A DNA stretch of 64,000 bases from Streptomyces sp. NBC_01451 (GTDB lineage Bacteria > Actinomycetota > Actinomycetes > Streptomycetales > Streptomycetaceae), in contig NZ_CP109479.1 in the NCBI RefSeq assembly GCF_036227485.1, positions 7,130,001 to 7,194,000 of the forward strand. The letters are read 5' to 3'. The notes under the pieces are model-generated. The model was not told where the DNA came from. It was given only the letters and a program-made list of their open reading frames with translations, and made no database searches. This document shows positions 27,601 to 36,534 of this stretch, in pieces (positions within the stretch are counted from its first letter, which is position 1; each line of letters begins with the position of its first letter). A program made the position numbers and the translations under genes.

Positions 27601-27667
27601 CGGTAACGTCGCCGGTCGTGAGGGCGGGGTGGGCGGGGATCCGCCCCCGCCCACCCCGCCCCGTCCC

Positions 27668-29422
27668 TCAGACCGACTCCCGCCACCCATTCGTGATGGG
27701 CAGCCGCCGGTCCTTCCCGAAGCCCTTCGCCGAGATCTTCGTCCCCGGCGGGTACTGCCGCCGTTTGTACTCGGCCGTGTCCACCATCCGCAGGACCCGG
27801 GTCACCAGTTCCGCGTCGTACCCGGCCGCGACAATCGCGTCCGCACCCGAATCCCGGTCCACGTACAGTTCGAGAATCGCGTCCAGCACCGGATAGTCGG
27901 GCAGGGAATCCGTGTCGATCTGCCCCGGACGCAACTCCGCGCTCGGCGGTTTGGTGATCGAGTTCTCCGGGATCGGCGGAGTCTGGCCCCGTTCCTCGGC
28001 CGCGCGGTTGCGCCACTCGGCGAGCCGGAAGACCGACGTCTTGTACACGTCCTTGATCGGGCCGTACGCGCCCACCGAGTCGCCGTACAGCGTCGAGTAA
28101 CCCACCGCCAGTTCGCTCTTGTTGCCCGGCGCCAGCACGATGTGGCCCTCCTGGTTGGAGATCGCCATCAGCATCGTGCCCCGCAACCGCGACTGGAGGT
28201 TCTCCTCCGCCAGGCCCGTCAGGCCCAGCGAGTCCATGTACGCGTCGAACATCGGCGCGATCGGCACCGTACGGAAGTTCAGCCCCGTCCGCTTCGCCAG
28301 TTCCGCCGCGTCGCCGATCGAGTGGTCGGACGAGTACTTCGACGGCATCGCCACGCCGTACACGTTCTCCGCGCCCACCGCGTCGCACGCGAGCGCCGCG
28401 ACCAGCGCCGAGTCGATACCGCCGGACAGGCCGATCAGCACCGACCGGAAGCCGTTCTTCGCCACGTACGCCCGCAGGCCCACCACCAGCGCCGAGTACA
28501 TCTCCTCGTCGTCGTCGAGGCGCTCCGCGTAAGCGCCGGCCAGCTCGGGCTCGTACGCCGGCAGCGGCTCCGCGGACAGCACCACGCGGTCGATGCGCAG
28601 ACCGTCGTCCACCACACCGGTGGGAGCGTCGGCCAGGGCAGCGGGCAGGTCCAGGTCCAGGACCACACAGCCCTCCGTGAACTGCGGGGCCCTCGCGATC
28701 ACCTCGCCGTCCCGGTCGACGACGATCGAGTCGCCGTCGAAGACCAGCTCGTCCTGGCCGCCGACCATCGCCAGGTAGGCGGTCGTGCAGCCCGCCTCCT
28801 GGGCGCGCTTGCGGACCAGCTCCAGCCGGGTGTCGTCCTTGTCGCGCTCGAACGGGGAGGCGTTGATCGAGAGCAGGAGGCCCGCCTTCGCGGAGCGCGC
28901 CGCCGGGACCCGGCCGCCGTCCTGCCAGAGGTCCTCACAGATCGCGAGCGCCACGTCGACGCCGTGCACGCGCAGTACGGGCATGGTGTCGCCCGGTACG
29001 AAGTAGCGGAACTCGTCGAAGACGCCGTAGTTGGGGAGGTGGTGCTTGGCGTAGGTCAGGATCACCTCGCCGTGGTGCAGCACCGCGCCCGCGTTGCGCG
29101 GGGAGCCGGCCGGGCGGCCGAACTTCGGCAGGTCGCTCTCGGACCGGTCGAGGTAGCCGAGGACCACCGGCAGCTCACCGAGGCCCTCGTCGGCGAGGCG
29201 CGCGGCGAGGGAGCGCAGGGCCGCGCGGGACGCCTCCACGAAGGAGGAGCGCAGGGCGAGGTCCTCGACGGGGTACCCGGTCAGCACCATCTCCGGGAAC
29301 GCCACGAGGTGCGCTCCCTGCTCGGCGGAGTGCCGGGTCCAGCGGAGGACCGAGTCCGCGTTTCCGGCGATGTCGCCGACGCGCGAGTCGATCTGGTTCA
29401 GGGCGAGGCGTAGTTGAGGCAC
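27668..29422 (-). CDS. nadE: Glutamine-dependent NAD+ synthetase
   Basis: 584 residues from GTG 29422 (VPQLRLALNQIDSRVGDI); the open frame upstream to 29653 is not conserved-looking. The N-terminal nitrilase-type amidase domain has the triad E in VAFPEMVLTGYP, K in TYAKHHLPNYGVFDE and C in VALAICEDLWQDGG. The C-terminal synthetase has the PP-loop LIGLSGGIDSALVAALA (about residue 330) and the late VLAPGNKSELAVGYSTLYGD. It makes NAD+ from deamido-NAD+, ATP and glutamine. In S. coelicolor the orthologue lies close to glnA2, as here. Confidence 0.95.
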   Translation of the reverse strand: MPQLRLALNQIDSRVGDIAGNADSVLRWTRHSAEQGAHLVAFPEMVLTGYPVEDLALRSSFVEASRAALRSLAARLADEGLGELPVVLGYLDRSESDLPKFGRPAGSPRNAGAVLHHGEVILTYAKHHLPNYGVFDEFRYFVPGDTMPVLRVHGVDVALAICEDLWQDGGRVPAARSAKAGLLLSINASPFERDKDDTRLELVRKRAQEAGCTTAYLAMVGGQDELVFDGDSIVVDRDGEVIARAPQFTEGCVVLDLDLPAALADAPTGVVDDGLRIDRVVLSAEPLPAYEPELAGAYAERLDDDEEMYSALVVGLRAYVAKNGFRSVLIGLSGGIDSALVAALACDAVGAENVYGVAMPSKYSSDHSIGDAAELAKRTGLNFRTVPIAPMFDAYMDSLGLTGLAEENLQSRLRGTMLMAISNQEGHIVLAPGNKSELAVGYSTLYGDSVGAYGPIKDVYKTSVFRLAEWRNRAAEERGQTPPIPENSITKPPSAELRPGQIDTDSLPDYPVLDAILELYVDRDSGADAIVAAGYDAELVTRVLRMVDTAEYKRRQYPPGTKISAKGFGKDRRLPITNGWRESV

Positions 29423-29634
29423 GCCGCCAAGTCTAATCGTCAATGCGACGCGATGGGGGGTGGGGGAGTGTGGGGCGCCCCACGCCAGGGCTGAGGTCCC
29501 GATCCCGGCCACCGGTTGTTTCGTGCAGGTCGGGCTCCCGGCGGAGCGCTGGAGGTCATCTCTCCCCGACGGTAGGGCAATGGGATCTTGAAGTGGATTG
29601 CCCGGACGCCACGGCGGCGACTTCAGTAGGAGAC

Positions 29635-30057
29635 ATGACGTACAACGGGGCACATGAGGACAGTGAAGGCAGCGGAACGGGCCGCGGATGGGGCTGGTTC
29701 CTGGCCTGGTTCGCGGTGGGGGCGTGCGTGGCTGCCGGGCTCGCCGCCGTCCTGACGGTGGGGCCGGTCCTTCTCGTCCCCGCCGCCGTGGCCGGAGGGC
29801 TCCTGCTGCGGAAGGGGCCGCGGAACGCCGTCGTCGGAGGCCTCACGGGTCTGGCGCTGCCGCTCTTCTGCCTCGCGTACCTGAACCGGGGCGGCCCTGG
29901 GGACGTCTGCCGTTCGTCGTCGGGCGGGCAGACGTGCACCGAGGAGTACACCCCCCTACCGTTCCTGGTCGGTGGCGTGCTCCTGTTCGTCGCGGGTTTC
30001 GTCATCTTCCTGATGATCGGGCGGGGTACCCGGAAAACGCCCGTCCCCGGACGGTGA
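29635..30057 (+). CDS. Small four-helix-type membrane protein
   Basis: 140 residues from ATG 29635 with TAGGAGA upstream. Hydrophobic segments: GWFLAWFAVGACVAAGLAAVLTV, VLLVPAAVAGGLLL, VVGGLTGLALPLFCLAYL and PFLVGGVLLFVAGFVIFLMI. A short loop with Cys residues (GDVCRSSSGGQTCTEEY) faces one side and could form a disulfide. Function unknown. The gene ends inside a strong terminator. Confidence 0.8.
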   Translation: MTYNGAHEDSEGSGTGRGWGWFLAWFAVGACVAAGLAAVLTVGPVLLVPAAVAGGLLLRKGPRNAVVGGLTGLALPLFCLAYLNRGGPGDVCRSSSGGQTCTEEYTPLPFLVGGVLLFVAGFVIFLMIGRGTRKTPVPGR

Positions 30058-30073
30058 ACGCTCCGGGGACGGG
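30040..30073. terminator. 12-bp perfect hairpin covering a stop codon
   Basis: CCCGTCCCCGGA (30040-30051) pairs perfectly with TCCGGGGACGGG (30062-30073), loop 10. The loop contains the TGA (30055-30057) of the small membrane protein gene. It separates it from the convergent protease gene. Confidence 0.8.
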
Positions 30074-30112
30074 CTTCGGGCATGTCGCCGCGTCAGCGGC
30101 GCCGTTGCCGGC

Positions 30113-32056
30113 TCAGCGGCGGTACGACTCCACGTAACCCTTCGCGGGCGTACCCACGCCGGTCACGTCGTCGTAGCCGCGTACGGCCTGCAGCGAGCTG
30201 TCCTTGCCGAGGCTGCGGACGGAGGTGAGGATCCCGTCCGTGGCGTCGTAGCCGTTGGCGAAGTCGAGGCGTGCCACGGCGAGTCCGTACCCCGTGGGGT
30301 TGTCGGTCACGTCGTGGTAGACCTTCGCGTGCGAGGCGTACGTCGCGTAGATCGCCGGGTTGGCGAAGCCGATCGGCTTGCCGCCGCGGGCCTCCTGCGC
30401 GAGGGCCTGTACGGCCGCGATCACCGGTGCCGCCAGGGACGTACCGCCGATGCGGTACTCGCTGTACGCGGTGCCGCCCTCGGGCAGGGTCTGGGTCTGG
30501 CCGACCTTGAAGCCGGTGTTCGGGTCGGCGATGGCCGCGATGTCCGGGACGACGCGGTTGCCCTTCGAGCTGTTGGCCTTGGCCAGGTAGTCCGGCACGA
30601 GGCCCTTCTGGTAGAAGGGCTCCGCGACGGTCGCGCTGGTGCCGCCGCCCGCGCCCGAGGTGTAGGCGCCCGGGAAGTTCGTCCAGCTCTTGCCGTCGGC
30701 CGACAGCGACGCCTTCTCGGTGCCCCAGCCGGTCTCCCACTGGTACTTGTCGCCCCGGCCGACCGCCAGCGAGGTTCCGCCGACCGCCGTCACCCACGCC
30801 GAGTTGGCCGGGGTGTCGACCTGCTTCTGGCCGGTGTTGACGACCTCGTCGCCGTTGTCGCCGGAGGAGAAGTAGAAGCCGATGCCCTGGACCGCGCCGA
30901 GCTTGAACACCTGGTCGTAGGCGGCGGCCAGGTCCGGCGTCTGGTTGGCCTCGATGTCGCCCCACGAGTTGGAGACGATGTCGGCGAGGTGCTTGTCGAC
31001 GATCTTGCCGAGCGAGTCGAGAAGGTCGTCGTCGGTGCAGGACGCGGAGCCGACGTACGTGATGTCCGCGGCCGGCGCGACCGCGTGCACGGCCTCGACG
31101 TCGAGGGTCTCCTCGCCGTACCAGCCGGCCGCCGAGCACTCCTCGGTGTACCTGTAGTCCGCCGGCAGGACCTGCTTGAGCTGGCCCTTCCGGTAGGTGG
31201 CGTCGCCGTGGGCGTCCGCGTAGGTGGCGGCGTCGGCGGCGATGTACGGCGAGGCGTAGGCGTCGGTGATGGCGACGCGCACCTTCTTGCCGGTCCAGCT
31301 GCCCGCGCCGTACGCGGCCCGCAGCTGCTTGCCCGTGTAGCCCTCGACGGCGTACGGGATCTGGGCGCCGTACGCCGTCGGCAGCGTGGAGGCGGTGTTC
31401 GAGCCGTAGTACGTCGAGAACGGCCCGGAGTTGCGGAACACCGTCTCCGGCGCCGGCAGCGTGTCGTCGTGGGTCGCCTTGTGCGGCGCGTTGTCCAGAC
31501 CCGTGACGGTCAGGACGGCACCGTTGAGGCTGTCCGGCGCGGAGGCGGCCTTGGCGGGCGCCCGGTACGTCTTCTTGCCCTTGGCGTAGTTGTGCAGCTG
31601 TGTACCGAAGGCCTTCTCGGCCGCGGCCACGTCACCGGTCACCGTGACGTAGTGCGCCGTGACGCCGGTGACCGTGAGGCCCGACGCCTTCAGCCACGCC
31701 TTGACGGCGGCGACCTGGGCCGGGGAGGCCCCGAAGCGCTGCTGGACCTGCGCGGCGGTGAGGTACTTGCCGTACGAAGCCGACGTCGGGTCGGAGACGG
31801 CCTTCGCGTACGCGGTCAGACCGTTGGCGTCCCGCCCGGCGAAATAGACCCGGGCGGTGACCTTGGAGCCGTCGGGCGTGGCTCCCTTGTCCGCCTTGGC
31901 GGTGGCCCACGCGGGCCTGGTGCCGGCGAGCGTGTCCCGGCCCGGGGCGTCCGCGGCATGGGCCGCGGGAATGCCGAGCGCCAGCGCGCCGGCGAGCAGA
32001 GGCAGTGTCGCTGCCAGGCTCACACCGGCGCGCTTGACGGCGCGAGTGGATCTCAT
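30113..32056 (-). CDS. Secreted sedolisin (peptidase S53) with pro-kumamolisin domain
   Basis: 647 residues, ATG 32056. Signal peptide (ends AAHAADA, about residue 34); activation prodomain about 40-190 (HYVTVTGDVAAAEKAFGTQLHNYAKG); catalytic domain after about 230. The Glu/Asp pair is in WYGEETLDVEAVHAVAP (about 315-320), the oxyanion Asp in SNSWGDIEAN, and the Ser nucleophile in GGTSLAAPVIAA (about 538). The calcium-binding region near the C-terminus (DDVTGVGTPAKG) is present. It is an acid-acting extracellular endopeptidase that processes itself. Streptomyces genomes carry several, probably for protein scavenging. Confidence 0.93.
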   Translation of the reverse strand: MRSTRAVKRAGVSLAATLPLLAGALALGIPAAHAADAPGRDTLAGTRPAWATAKADKGATPDGSKVTARVYFAGRDANGLTAYAKAVSDPTSASYGKYLTAAQVQQRFGASPAQVAAVKAWLKASGLTVTGVTAHYVTVTGDVAAAEKAFGTQLHNYAKGKKTYRAPAKAASAPDSLNGAVLTVTGLDNAPHKATHDDTLPAPETVFRNSGPFSTYYGSNTASTLPTAYGAQIPYAVEGYTGKQLRAAYGAGSWTGKKVRVAITDAYASPYIAADAATYADAHGDATYRKGQLKQVLPADYRYTEECSAAGWYGEETLDVEAVHAVAPAADITYVGSASCTDDDLLDSLGKIVDKHLADIVSNSWGDIEANQTPDLAAAYDQVFKLGAVQGIGFYFSSGDNGDEVVNTGQKQVDTPANSAWVTAVGGTSLAVGRGDKYQWETGWGTEKASLSADGKSWTNFPGAYTSGAGGGTSATVAEPFYQKGLVPDYLAKANSSKGNRVVPDIAAIADPNTGFKVGQTQTLPEGGTAYSEYRIGGTSLAAPVIAAVQALAQEARGGKPIGFANPAIYATYASHAKVYHDVTDNPTGYGLAVARLDFANGYDATDGILTSVRSLGKDSSLQAVRGYDDVTGVGTPAKGYVESYRR

Positions 32057-32251
32057 GGAACCCCCTGATGCGGTTCAACGCGAGCAAGGCGAGTGATCAC
32101 TCGCCGCTGGCCACTCTCGCGATGAACCGTTCATGCCAGGGGAATCCAGGGGGAATGGCTGTGCCAAGAAGCCCCCAAGAGAACGTATACGCAGGTGATT
32201 TGAGGTTTAAGGCCCCAATCGTTCCGATCGACCGCCTACCGTGGGAAAGGC

Positions 32252-32875
32252 CTAGGAAAGGGCCTTGGCGCCGCGCTCCTTCAACATCCCCGCCATCAGG
32301 GAGATCTCCGACTCCTGCGCGTTGACCATGCCCTGCGCGAGCCGCTTCTCCACCCCCACCTCGCACCGCTCCACACACCCGTTGGCCATGTGGACACCGC
32401 CCTGGTGGTGCTTGGTCATCAGCTGGAGATAGAAGACCTCCGCCTGCCTGCCGCTGAGCCTGCCCAGCTTCGCCATCTCGGTGTTGGTCGCCATGCCCGG
32501 CATCAGCGCGCCGTCCTTGCCGTCGGCCATGCCCGCCATGTCCATCCAGGACATCGGCGCGTCCGAGGACACCTTCGGCAGCTCCCACAGGTCGAGCCAG
32601 CCCAGCAGCATGCCTCGCTGGTTGGCCTGCGTCTGCGAGATGTCGTACGCGAGCCGCCGGATTTCCTCGTTCGTCGTCCGGTCGCGCACGACGTAGGACA
32701 TCTCGACGGCCTGCTGGTGGTGGACGGCCATGTCACGGGCGAAGCCCGCGTCCGCCGAGTCCGCGGCGGGTGCCTTCATCCCGGAGTCGTCACCGTCGGC
32801 GACCGCGTAGGTGATCGCGCCGGCCGCGACGAGCGCCGTCGCGGCGGCACCGGCGATCCAGGCCGACCGGCTCAC
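32252..32875 (-). CDS. DUF305 domain protein, signal-anchored
   Basis: 207 residues from GTG 32875, overlapping the preceding gene by 4 bp (GTGA). N-terminal hydrophobic anchor (AWIAGAAATALVAAGAITYAVA), then the DUF305 helical bundle with two HH motifs, FARDMAVHHQQAVEMS and LMTKHHQGGVHMA, plus Met-rich PMSWMDMAGMADGKDGALMPGM. His and Met residues suggest metal (copper) binding outside the membrane. The constant pairing with a DUF3105 gene in actinobacteria supports a joint, unknown role in metal or envelope stress handling. Confidence 0.88.
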   Translation of the reverse strand: MSRSAWIAGAAATALVAAGAITYAVADGDDSGMKAPAADSADAGFARDMAVHHQQAVEMSYVVRDRTTNEEIRRLAYDISQTQANQRGMLLGWLDLWELPKVSSDAPMSWMDMAGMADGKDGALMPGMATNTEMAKLGRLSGRQAEVFYLQLMTKHHQGGVHMANGCVERCEVGVEKRLAQGMVNAQESEISLMAGMLKERGAKALS

Positions 32876-33558
32876 TGGGACAGCCCGTTCGTACAGGCGG
32901 CGCCCGGCTCGGGGGTCTGCTTGCCCTGGACGAACTCCTCGAAGAACTTGTCCACGTTCGGGTCCTTGGCGCTGGTCACCGTGCGCTGCTTGCCCCACGC
33001 GGACAGCATGATCGGGTCCGCCTGCTTGTCGTCCGGGCTCATCAGCGTGTACGGCGTCTTCTTCACCTTCGCCGCGAGCGCGTCGATGTCGGTCTTCGAC
33101 GCCTTGCTGTTGTACGTCACCCACACGGCCCCGTGCTCCAGCGAGTGCACGGCGTTCATGTTGTTGATCGCCTTGGCGTAGACATCGCCGTTGCAGTTCA
33201 TCCAGACCTGGTTGTGGTCACCGCCGACCGGGGGCTCCATCGGGTAGTTCACGGTCTTGGTGACATGGTTCTGGGTGAGCTTCTTGTCCCAGGTCTTCAC
33301 GCCGTCCGCGCCGGTGACGAACTTGCCCGCACCCTTGGAGTCGGTCGCCGCGGTGTCGCTGCCGTCGGACTGCTTCTTCACGAGGACCGTCACACCGACG
33401 ACCAGGCCGGCCACTATGACAACGCTCACGCCGATCGTGAGGATCCGGTTCCGGCGCTCACGCGAGCGCTCGGCGCGCCGCATCTCCTCTATGCGCGCCT
33501 TGCGCGCCGCGCTGCCGCTGTCTTTGGCGTCTTTGGCGCTCTTCTTGGCGGAACCCAT
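32872..33558 (-). CDS. DUF3105 domain membrane-anchored protein
   Basis: 228 residues from ATG 33558 (MGSAKKSAKDAKDSGSAARK). A basic cytoplasmic head, one TM helix (ILTIGVSVVIVAGLVVGVTVLV), and an extracellular DUF3105 domain with NYPMEPPVGGDHNQVWMNCNG, LEHGAVWVTY and Cys near the C-terminus. The conserved His residues (GGDHN, LEHG) hint at metal binding. It is coupled to the DUF305 gene by a 4-bp overlap, so the two products are made together. Confidence 0.88.
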   Translation of the reverse strand: MGSAKKSAKDAKDSGSAARKARIEEMRRAERSRERRNRILTIGVSVVIVAGLVVGVTVLVKKQSDGSDTAATDSKGAGKFVTGADGVKTWDKKLTQNHVTKTVNYPMEPPVGGDHNQVWMNCNGDVYAKAINNMNAVHSLEHGAVWVTYNSKASKTDIDALAAKVKKTPYTLMSPDDKQADPIMLSAWGKQRTVTSAKDPNVDKFFEEFVQGKQTPEPGAACTNGLSQ

Positions 33559-33894
33559 GGGATCGGTCCTTCTGGGGAAAGGGGCGGTCGGTTGGCCGGG
33601 CGGTCGATCGGTTGCTCGGTCCCTGATCGTAATCGGTGGCCACCGATCGTAATCCGTGACCGCCCGCAACGGTTCCCGTCGGGGATCACCCATTACGGAT
33701 GTCGCCGCGAACAGGCAAGATGAGAGACAGAGCGGTGCACCTGCCCTACGCGAGGCGTTCACTCCGGGGTCGGCTGGACGATCAAGGTGCGCAATGCGCA
33801 TGAAATGCTGTTGTGGTGGGATGCTCAGGTGCCCGACCGCCTTCCGTGGTGCGGGAGACAGGCGGCCTGACCAGCAAGGATGGGGAAGCGGAAG
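33559..33894. promoter_or_regulatory. 336-bp divergent region with a perfect 16-bp palindrome (33632-33647)
   Basis: ATCGGTGGCCACCGAT at 33632-33647 is a perfect palindrome. It is flanked by a direct repeat GATCGTAATC at 33625-33634 and 33645-33654 (20-bp period), so it looks like a regulatory site. The site is 74 bp from the DUF3105 start and about 250 bp from the glnA2 start. The rest of the region shows no ORF or clear GlnR box. Confidence 0.55.
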
Positions 33895-35256
33895 ATGGAC
33901 AAGCAGCAGGAGTTCGTGCTCCGGACGTTGGAGGAGCGTGACATCCGGTTCGTCCGGCTGTGGTTCACGGACGTCCTGGGCTTCCTCAAGTCCGTGGCCG
34001 TGGCCCCGGCCGAGCTCGAGCAGGCCTTCGACGAGGGCATCGGGTTCGACGGCTCCGCGATCGAGGGATTCGCTCGCGTATACGAGTCCGACATGATCGC
34101 CAAGCCGGACCCGTCGACGTTCCAGATCCTCCCGTGGCGGGCGGAGGCCCCCGGTACCGCCCGGATGTTCTGCGACATCCTCATGCCGGACGGCTCGCCG
34201 TCCTTCGCGGACCCGCGCTACGTCCTCAAGCGGGCCCTCACCCGCGGCTCCGACCTGGGCTTCACGTTCTACACGCACCCGGAGATCGAGTTCTTCCTCC
34301 TGAAGGACAAGCCGCTGGACGGCACCCGCCCGACCCCGGCCGACAACTCCGGCTACTTCGACCACACCCCGACCCACGTCGGCCAGGACTTCCGCCGCCA
34401 GGCGATCACCATGCTGGAGTCCATGGGCATCTCGGTCGAGTTCTCCCACCACGAGGGCGCCCCCGGCCAGCAGGAGATCGACCTGCGGTACGCGGACGCG
34501 CTCTCCACGGCCGACAACATCATGACGTTCCGCCTGGTCATGAAGCAGGTGGCACTGGAACAGGGCGTCAACGCCACGTTCATGCCGAAGCCGTTCTCCG
34601 AGCACCCCGGCAGCGGCATGCACACCCACCTCTCCCTCTTCGAGGGCGACCGCAACGCGTTCTACGAGTCGGGCTCGGAGTACCAGCTCTCCAAGGTCGG
34701 CCGCTCGTTCATCGCGGGCCTGCTGAAGCACGCGGCGGAGATCGCGGCGGTCACCAACCAGTGGGTCAACTCGTACAAGCGCATCTGGGGCGGCTCGGAG
34801 CGCACCGCGGGCGCCGGCGGCGAGGCCCCCTCGTACATCTGCTGGGGCCACAACAACCGCTCGGCCCTTGTCCGCGTCCCGATGTACAAGCCCGGCAAGA
34901 CGGGCTCCGCGCGCGTGGAGGTCCGTTCCCTGGACTCGGGCGCGAACCCGTACCTGGCGTACGCCGTCCTGCTGGCCGCCGGCCTCAAGGGCATCGAGGA
35001 GGGCTACGAGCTCCCGCCGGGCGCCGACGACGACGTCTGGGCCCTCTCGGACGCGGAGCGCCGCGCGATGGGCATCGAGCCGCTCCCGCAGAACCTCGGC
35101 GAGGCGCTCACCCTGATGGAGCGCAGCGAACTGGTCGCCGAGACCCTCGGCGAACACGTCTTCGACTTCTTCCTGCGCAACAAGCGCCAGGAGTGGGAGG
35201 AGTACCGCAGCGAGGTGACCGCGTTCGAGCTGCGGAAGAACCTGCCGGTGCTGTAA
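33895..35256 (+). CDS. glnA2: Glutamine synthetase-like enzyme (GlnA2, gamma-glutamylpolyamine synthetase type)
   Basis: 453 residues from ATG 33895. GS beta-grasp domain with GIGFDGSAIEGFARVYESDM, catalytic domain with HPEIEFFLL, HHEGAPGQQEIDLRY, the ATP loop KPFSEHPGSGMHTHLSL and the glutamate flap region NSYKRIWGGSER. The NLPVL end lacks the adenylylated Tyr loop typical of GSI-beta, as in the GSI-alpha-like GlnA2 group. The S. coelicolor orthologue (SCO2241, from memory) glutamylates polyamines rather than serving ammonia assimilation. The last 88 bp are an attachment site: the gene is intact but its 3' end and terminator were replaced by element DNA. Confidence 0.9.
   Translation: MDKQQEFVLRTLEERDIRFVRLWFTDVLGFLKSVAVAPAELEQAFDEGIGFDGSAIEGFARVYESDMIAKPDPSTFQILPWRAEAPGTARMFCDILMPDGSPSFADPRYVLKRALTRGSDLGFTFYTHPEIEFFLLKDKPLDGTRPTPADNSGYFDHTPTHVGQDFRRQAITMLESMGISVEFSHHEGAPGQQEIDLRYADALSTADNIMTFRLVMKQVALEQGVNATFMPKPFSEHPGSGMHTHLSLFEGDRNAFYESGSEYQLSKVGRSFIAGLLKHAAEIAAVTNQWVNSYKRIWGGSERTAGAGGEAPSYICWGHNNRSALVRVPMYKPGKTGSARVEVRSLDSGANPYLAYAVLLAAGLKGIEEGYELPPGADDDVWALSDAERRAMGIEPLPQNLGEALTLMERSELVAETLGEHVFDFFLRNKRQEWEEYRSEVTAFELRKNLPVL
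35169..35256. repeat. attL: left 88-bp attachment repeat
   Basis: Identical in all 88 bases to 45764-45851. It encodes the last 28 codons and stop of glnA2, which stays intact. The bases on both sides (35168 and 35257 versus 45763 and 45852) differ, which fixes the repeat limits. Confidence 0.93.
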
Positions 35257-35292
35257 GGGCAGATCAGAGCGGGTTTCCTGCTGTATTGGCGC

Positions 35293-35325
35293 GTGGGGCC
35301 GACGGTCACGGACCGTCGGCCCCAC
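35293..35325. terminator. Element-borne terminator between glnA2 and the integrase
   Basis: GTGGGGCCGACGGTC (35293-35307) pairs perfectly over 15 bp with GACCGTCGGCCCCAC (35311-35325), loop ACG. It serves the convergent glnA2 and integrase genes and replaces the original glnA2 terminator now at 45871-45901. Confidence 0.85.
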
Positions 35326-35331
35326 GGCGTC

Positions 35332-36492
35332 TCATCCCTTCTGGGCCGTCTCTGGGCCGTCCGACGCAGGATCGGTGCCGTCGTACAGGCTGTCCACGGC
35401 GTTCCGGGCCCGCGCGTCGCTGCTCGGCATGAGGTGCGTGTAGACCCGGAGCGTGAAGCCAGGGTCGTTGTGACCGAGGTAGTTGCTCAGTGCCTTGACG
35501 TTCTCGCCGGCGTCCAGCAGTACCGAGGCGTAGAAGTGCCTGAGGGCGTGCATGCCGTGTTCGCGAGCGGCTTGGTGTCGCTCACCCGGCTTCGGCTTCT
35601 GTATCACCCCGGCCGCTACAAGAGCGGGCTTCCAGGCGCGGTCGTTGAAGTCGGTTCGCCGTATCGCGCCGAGACCATCGAGGCGGGTGAACAGCAGTTG
35701 CCGCGTCACTTGGCGGCCGTCCTTCCGAAGCCACGGCAGGGTGACCGAGACCGGCGGAAACGCCTTCATGTGGTTCTTCAGGACTTCCGCCACTCGATCA
35801 GGCAGGGGAACATCACGGAGCTTGTCCCGCTTCGGCGGACCGAACACCAGGCCCCCGGCCGTCACCTTGACCTGGTTCACGATGTGTAGCCACCCGGAAT
35901 CGAAGTCGATTTCGTCTACGGGTAGCCCGAAGATCTCCCCTTGCCGGAGGCCGCATCCCGCCGCGAGGTCGACGGCCGCACGGAAGCGCTCCGGCAGTGC
36001 TTCCCGCATGCCAAAGACGCGTTCAGCCGTCCACGGCACCACCCGGCCGGTTCCCGCCGCAGGAGGGCGTACGGACTGCGCGCGGCACGGGTTCTTCGAC
36101 AGGTGACCGTCGTCGACGGCCGCATTGAGGATCGTCGACACGTTGTTGTAGATCACCCGTCGGTACGACGACGCCGGTACGGCTTGTTCCAACTCACTGA
36201 GCCAGTCCCGGATGTGTTCGGGCTTGAAAGAACCGAGGGGGCGCGTTCCGATGTAGGGGATCGCGTGACCGCGAACCGCAGAGGTGACCGTCTCGCGAGT
36301 CGTCAGGCTGGTGGTCTGGGTACTCAGCCACTTCTCGGCGTACTGCCCGAACGTCGTTCGGCCGGCGGCTGGGTCCACGTAGGAGCCGCTGTCCATGTCG
36401 GCTTCCGTCTTCTTGAGCCACTTCTCGGCGAGTCGTTTCTGTCCGTCGGGGTAGCTCTTCGACTTCTCGGTGCCGTCAGGGCCGAGGCATTG
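35332..36492 (-). pseudogene. int: Tyrosine site-specific integrase, N-terminus lost
   Basis: Phage-type integrase. Core-binding domain TTFGQYAEKWLS to WLSELE; catalytic Arg in LAAGCGLRQGEIFGL, the H-x-x-R in GMHALRHFYASVLL and the Tyr in FTLRVYTHLMP. The frame continues above the first ATG (36396) as LGPDGTEKSKSYPDGQKRLAEKWLKKTEAD, recognisable integrase sequence, and stops at a TGA at 36493-36495 without a start codon. The missing part, usually about 40-60 residues of arm-binding and first-domain sequence, was cut off at about 36487. ATG 36396 could still give a 354-residue protein with the whole catalytic domain, so residual activity cannot be excluded. Confidence 0.82.
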
Positions 36493-36534
36493 TCAAATCC
36501 TGTGGATTGACCGGACAACCCAATGACCTGTCGG

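Noticed and set aside
33559..33894. GlnR box before glnA2
   Set aside because: I found no convincing GTnAC-n6-GAAAC pair; the visible palindrome is of a different type.
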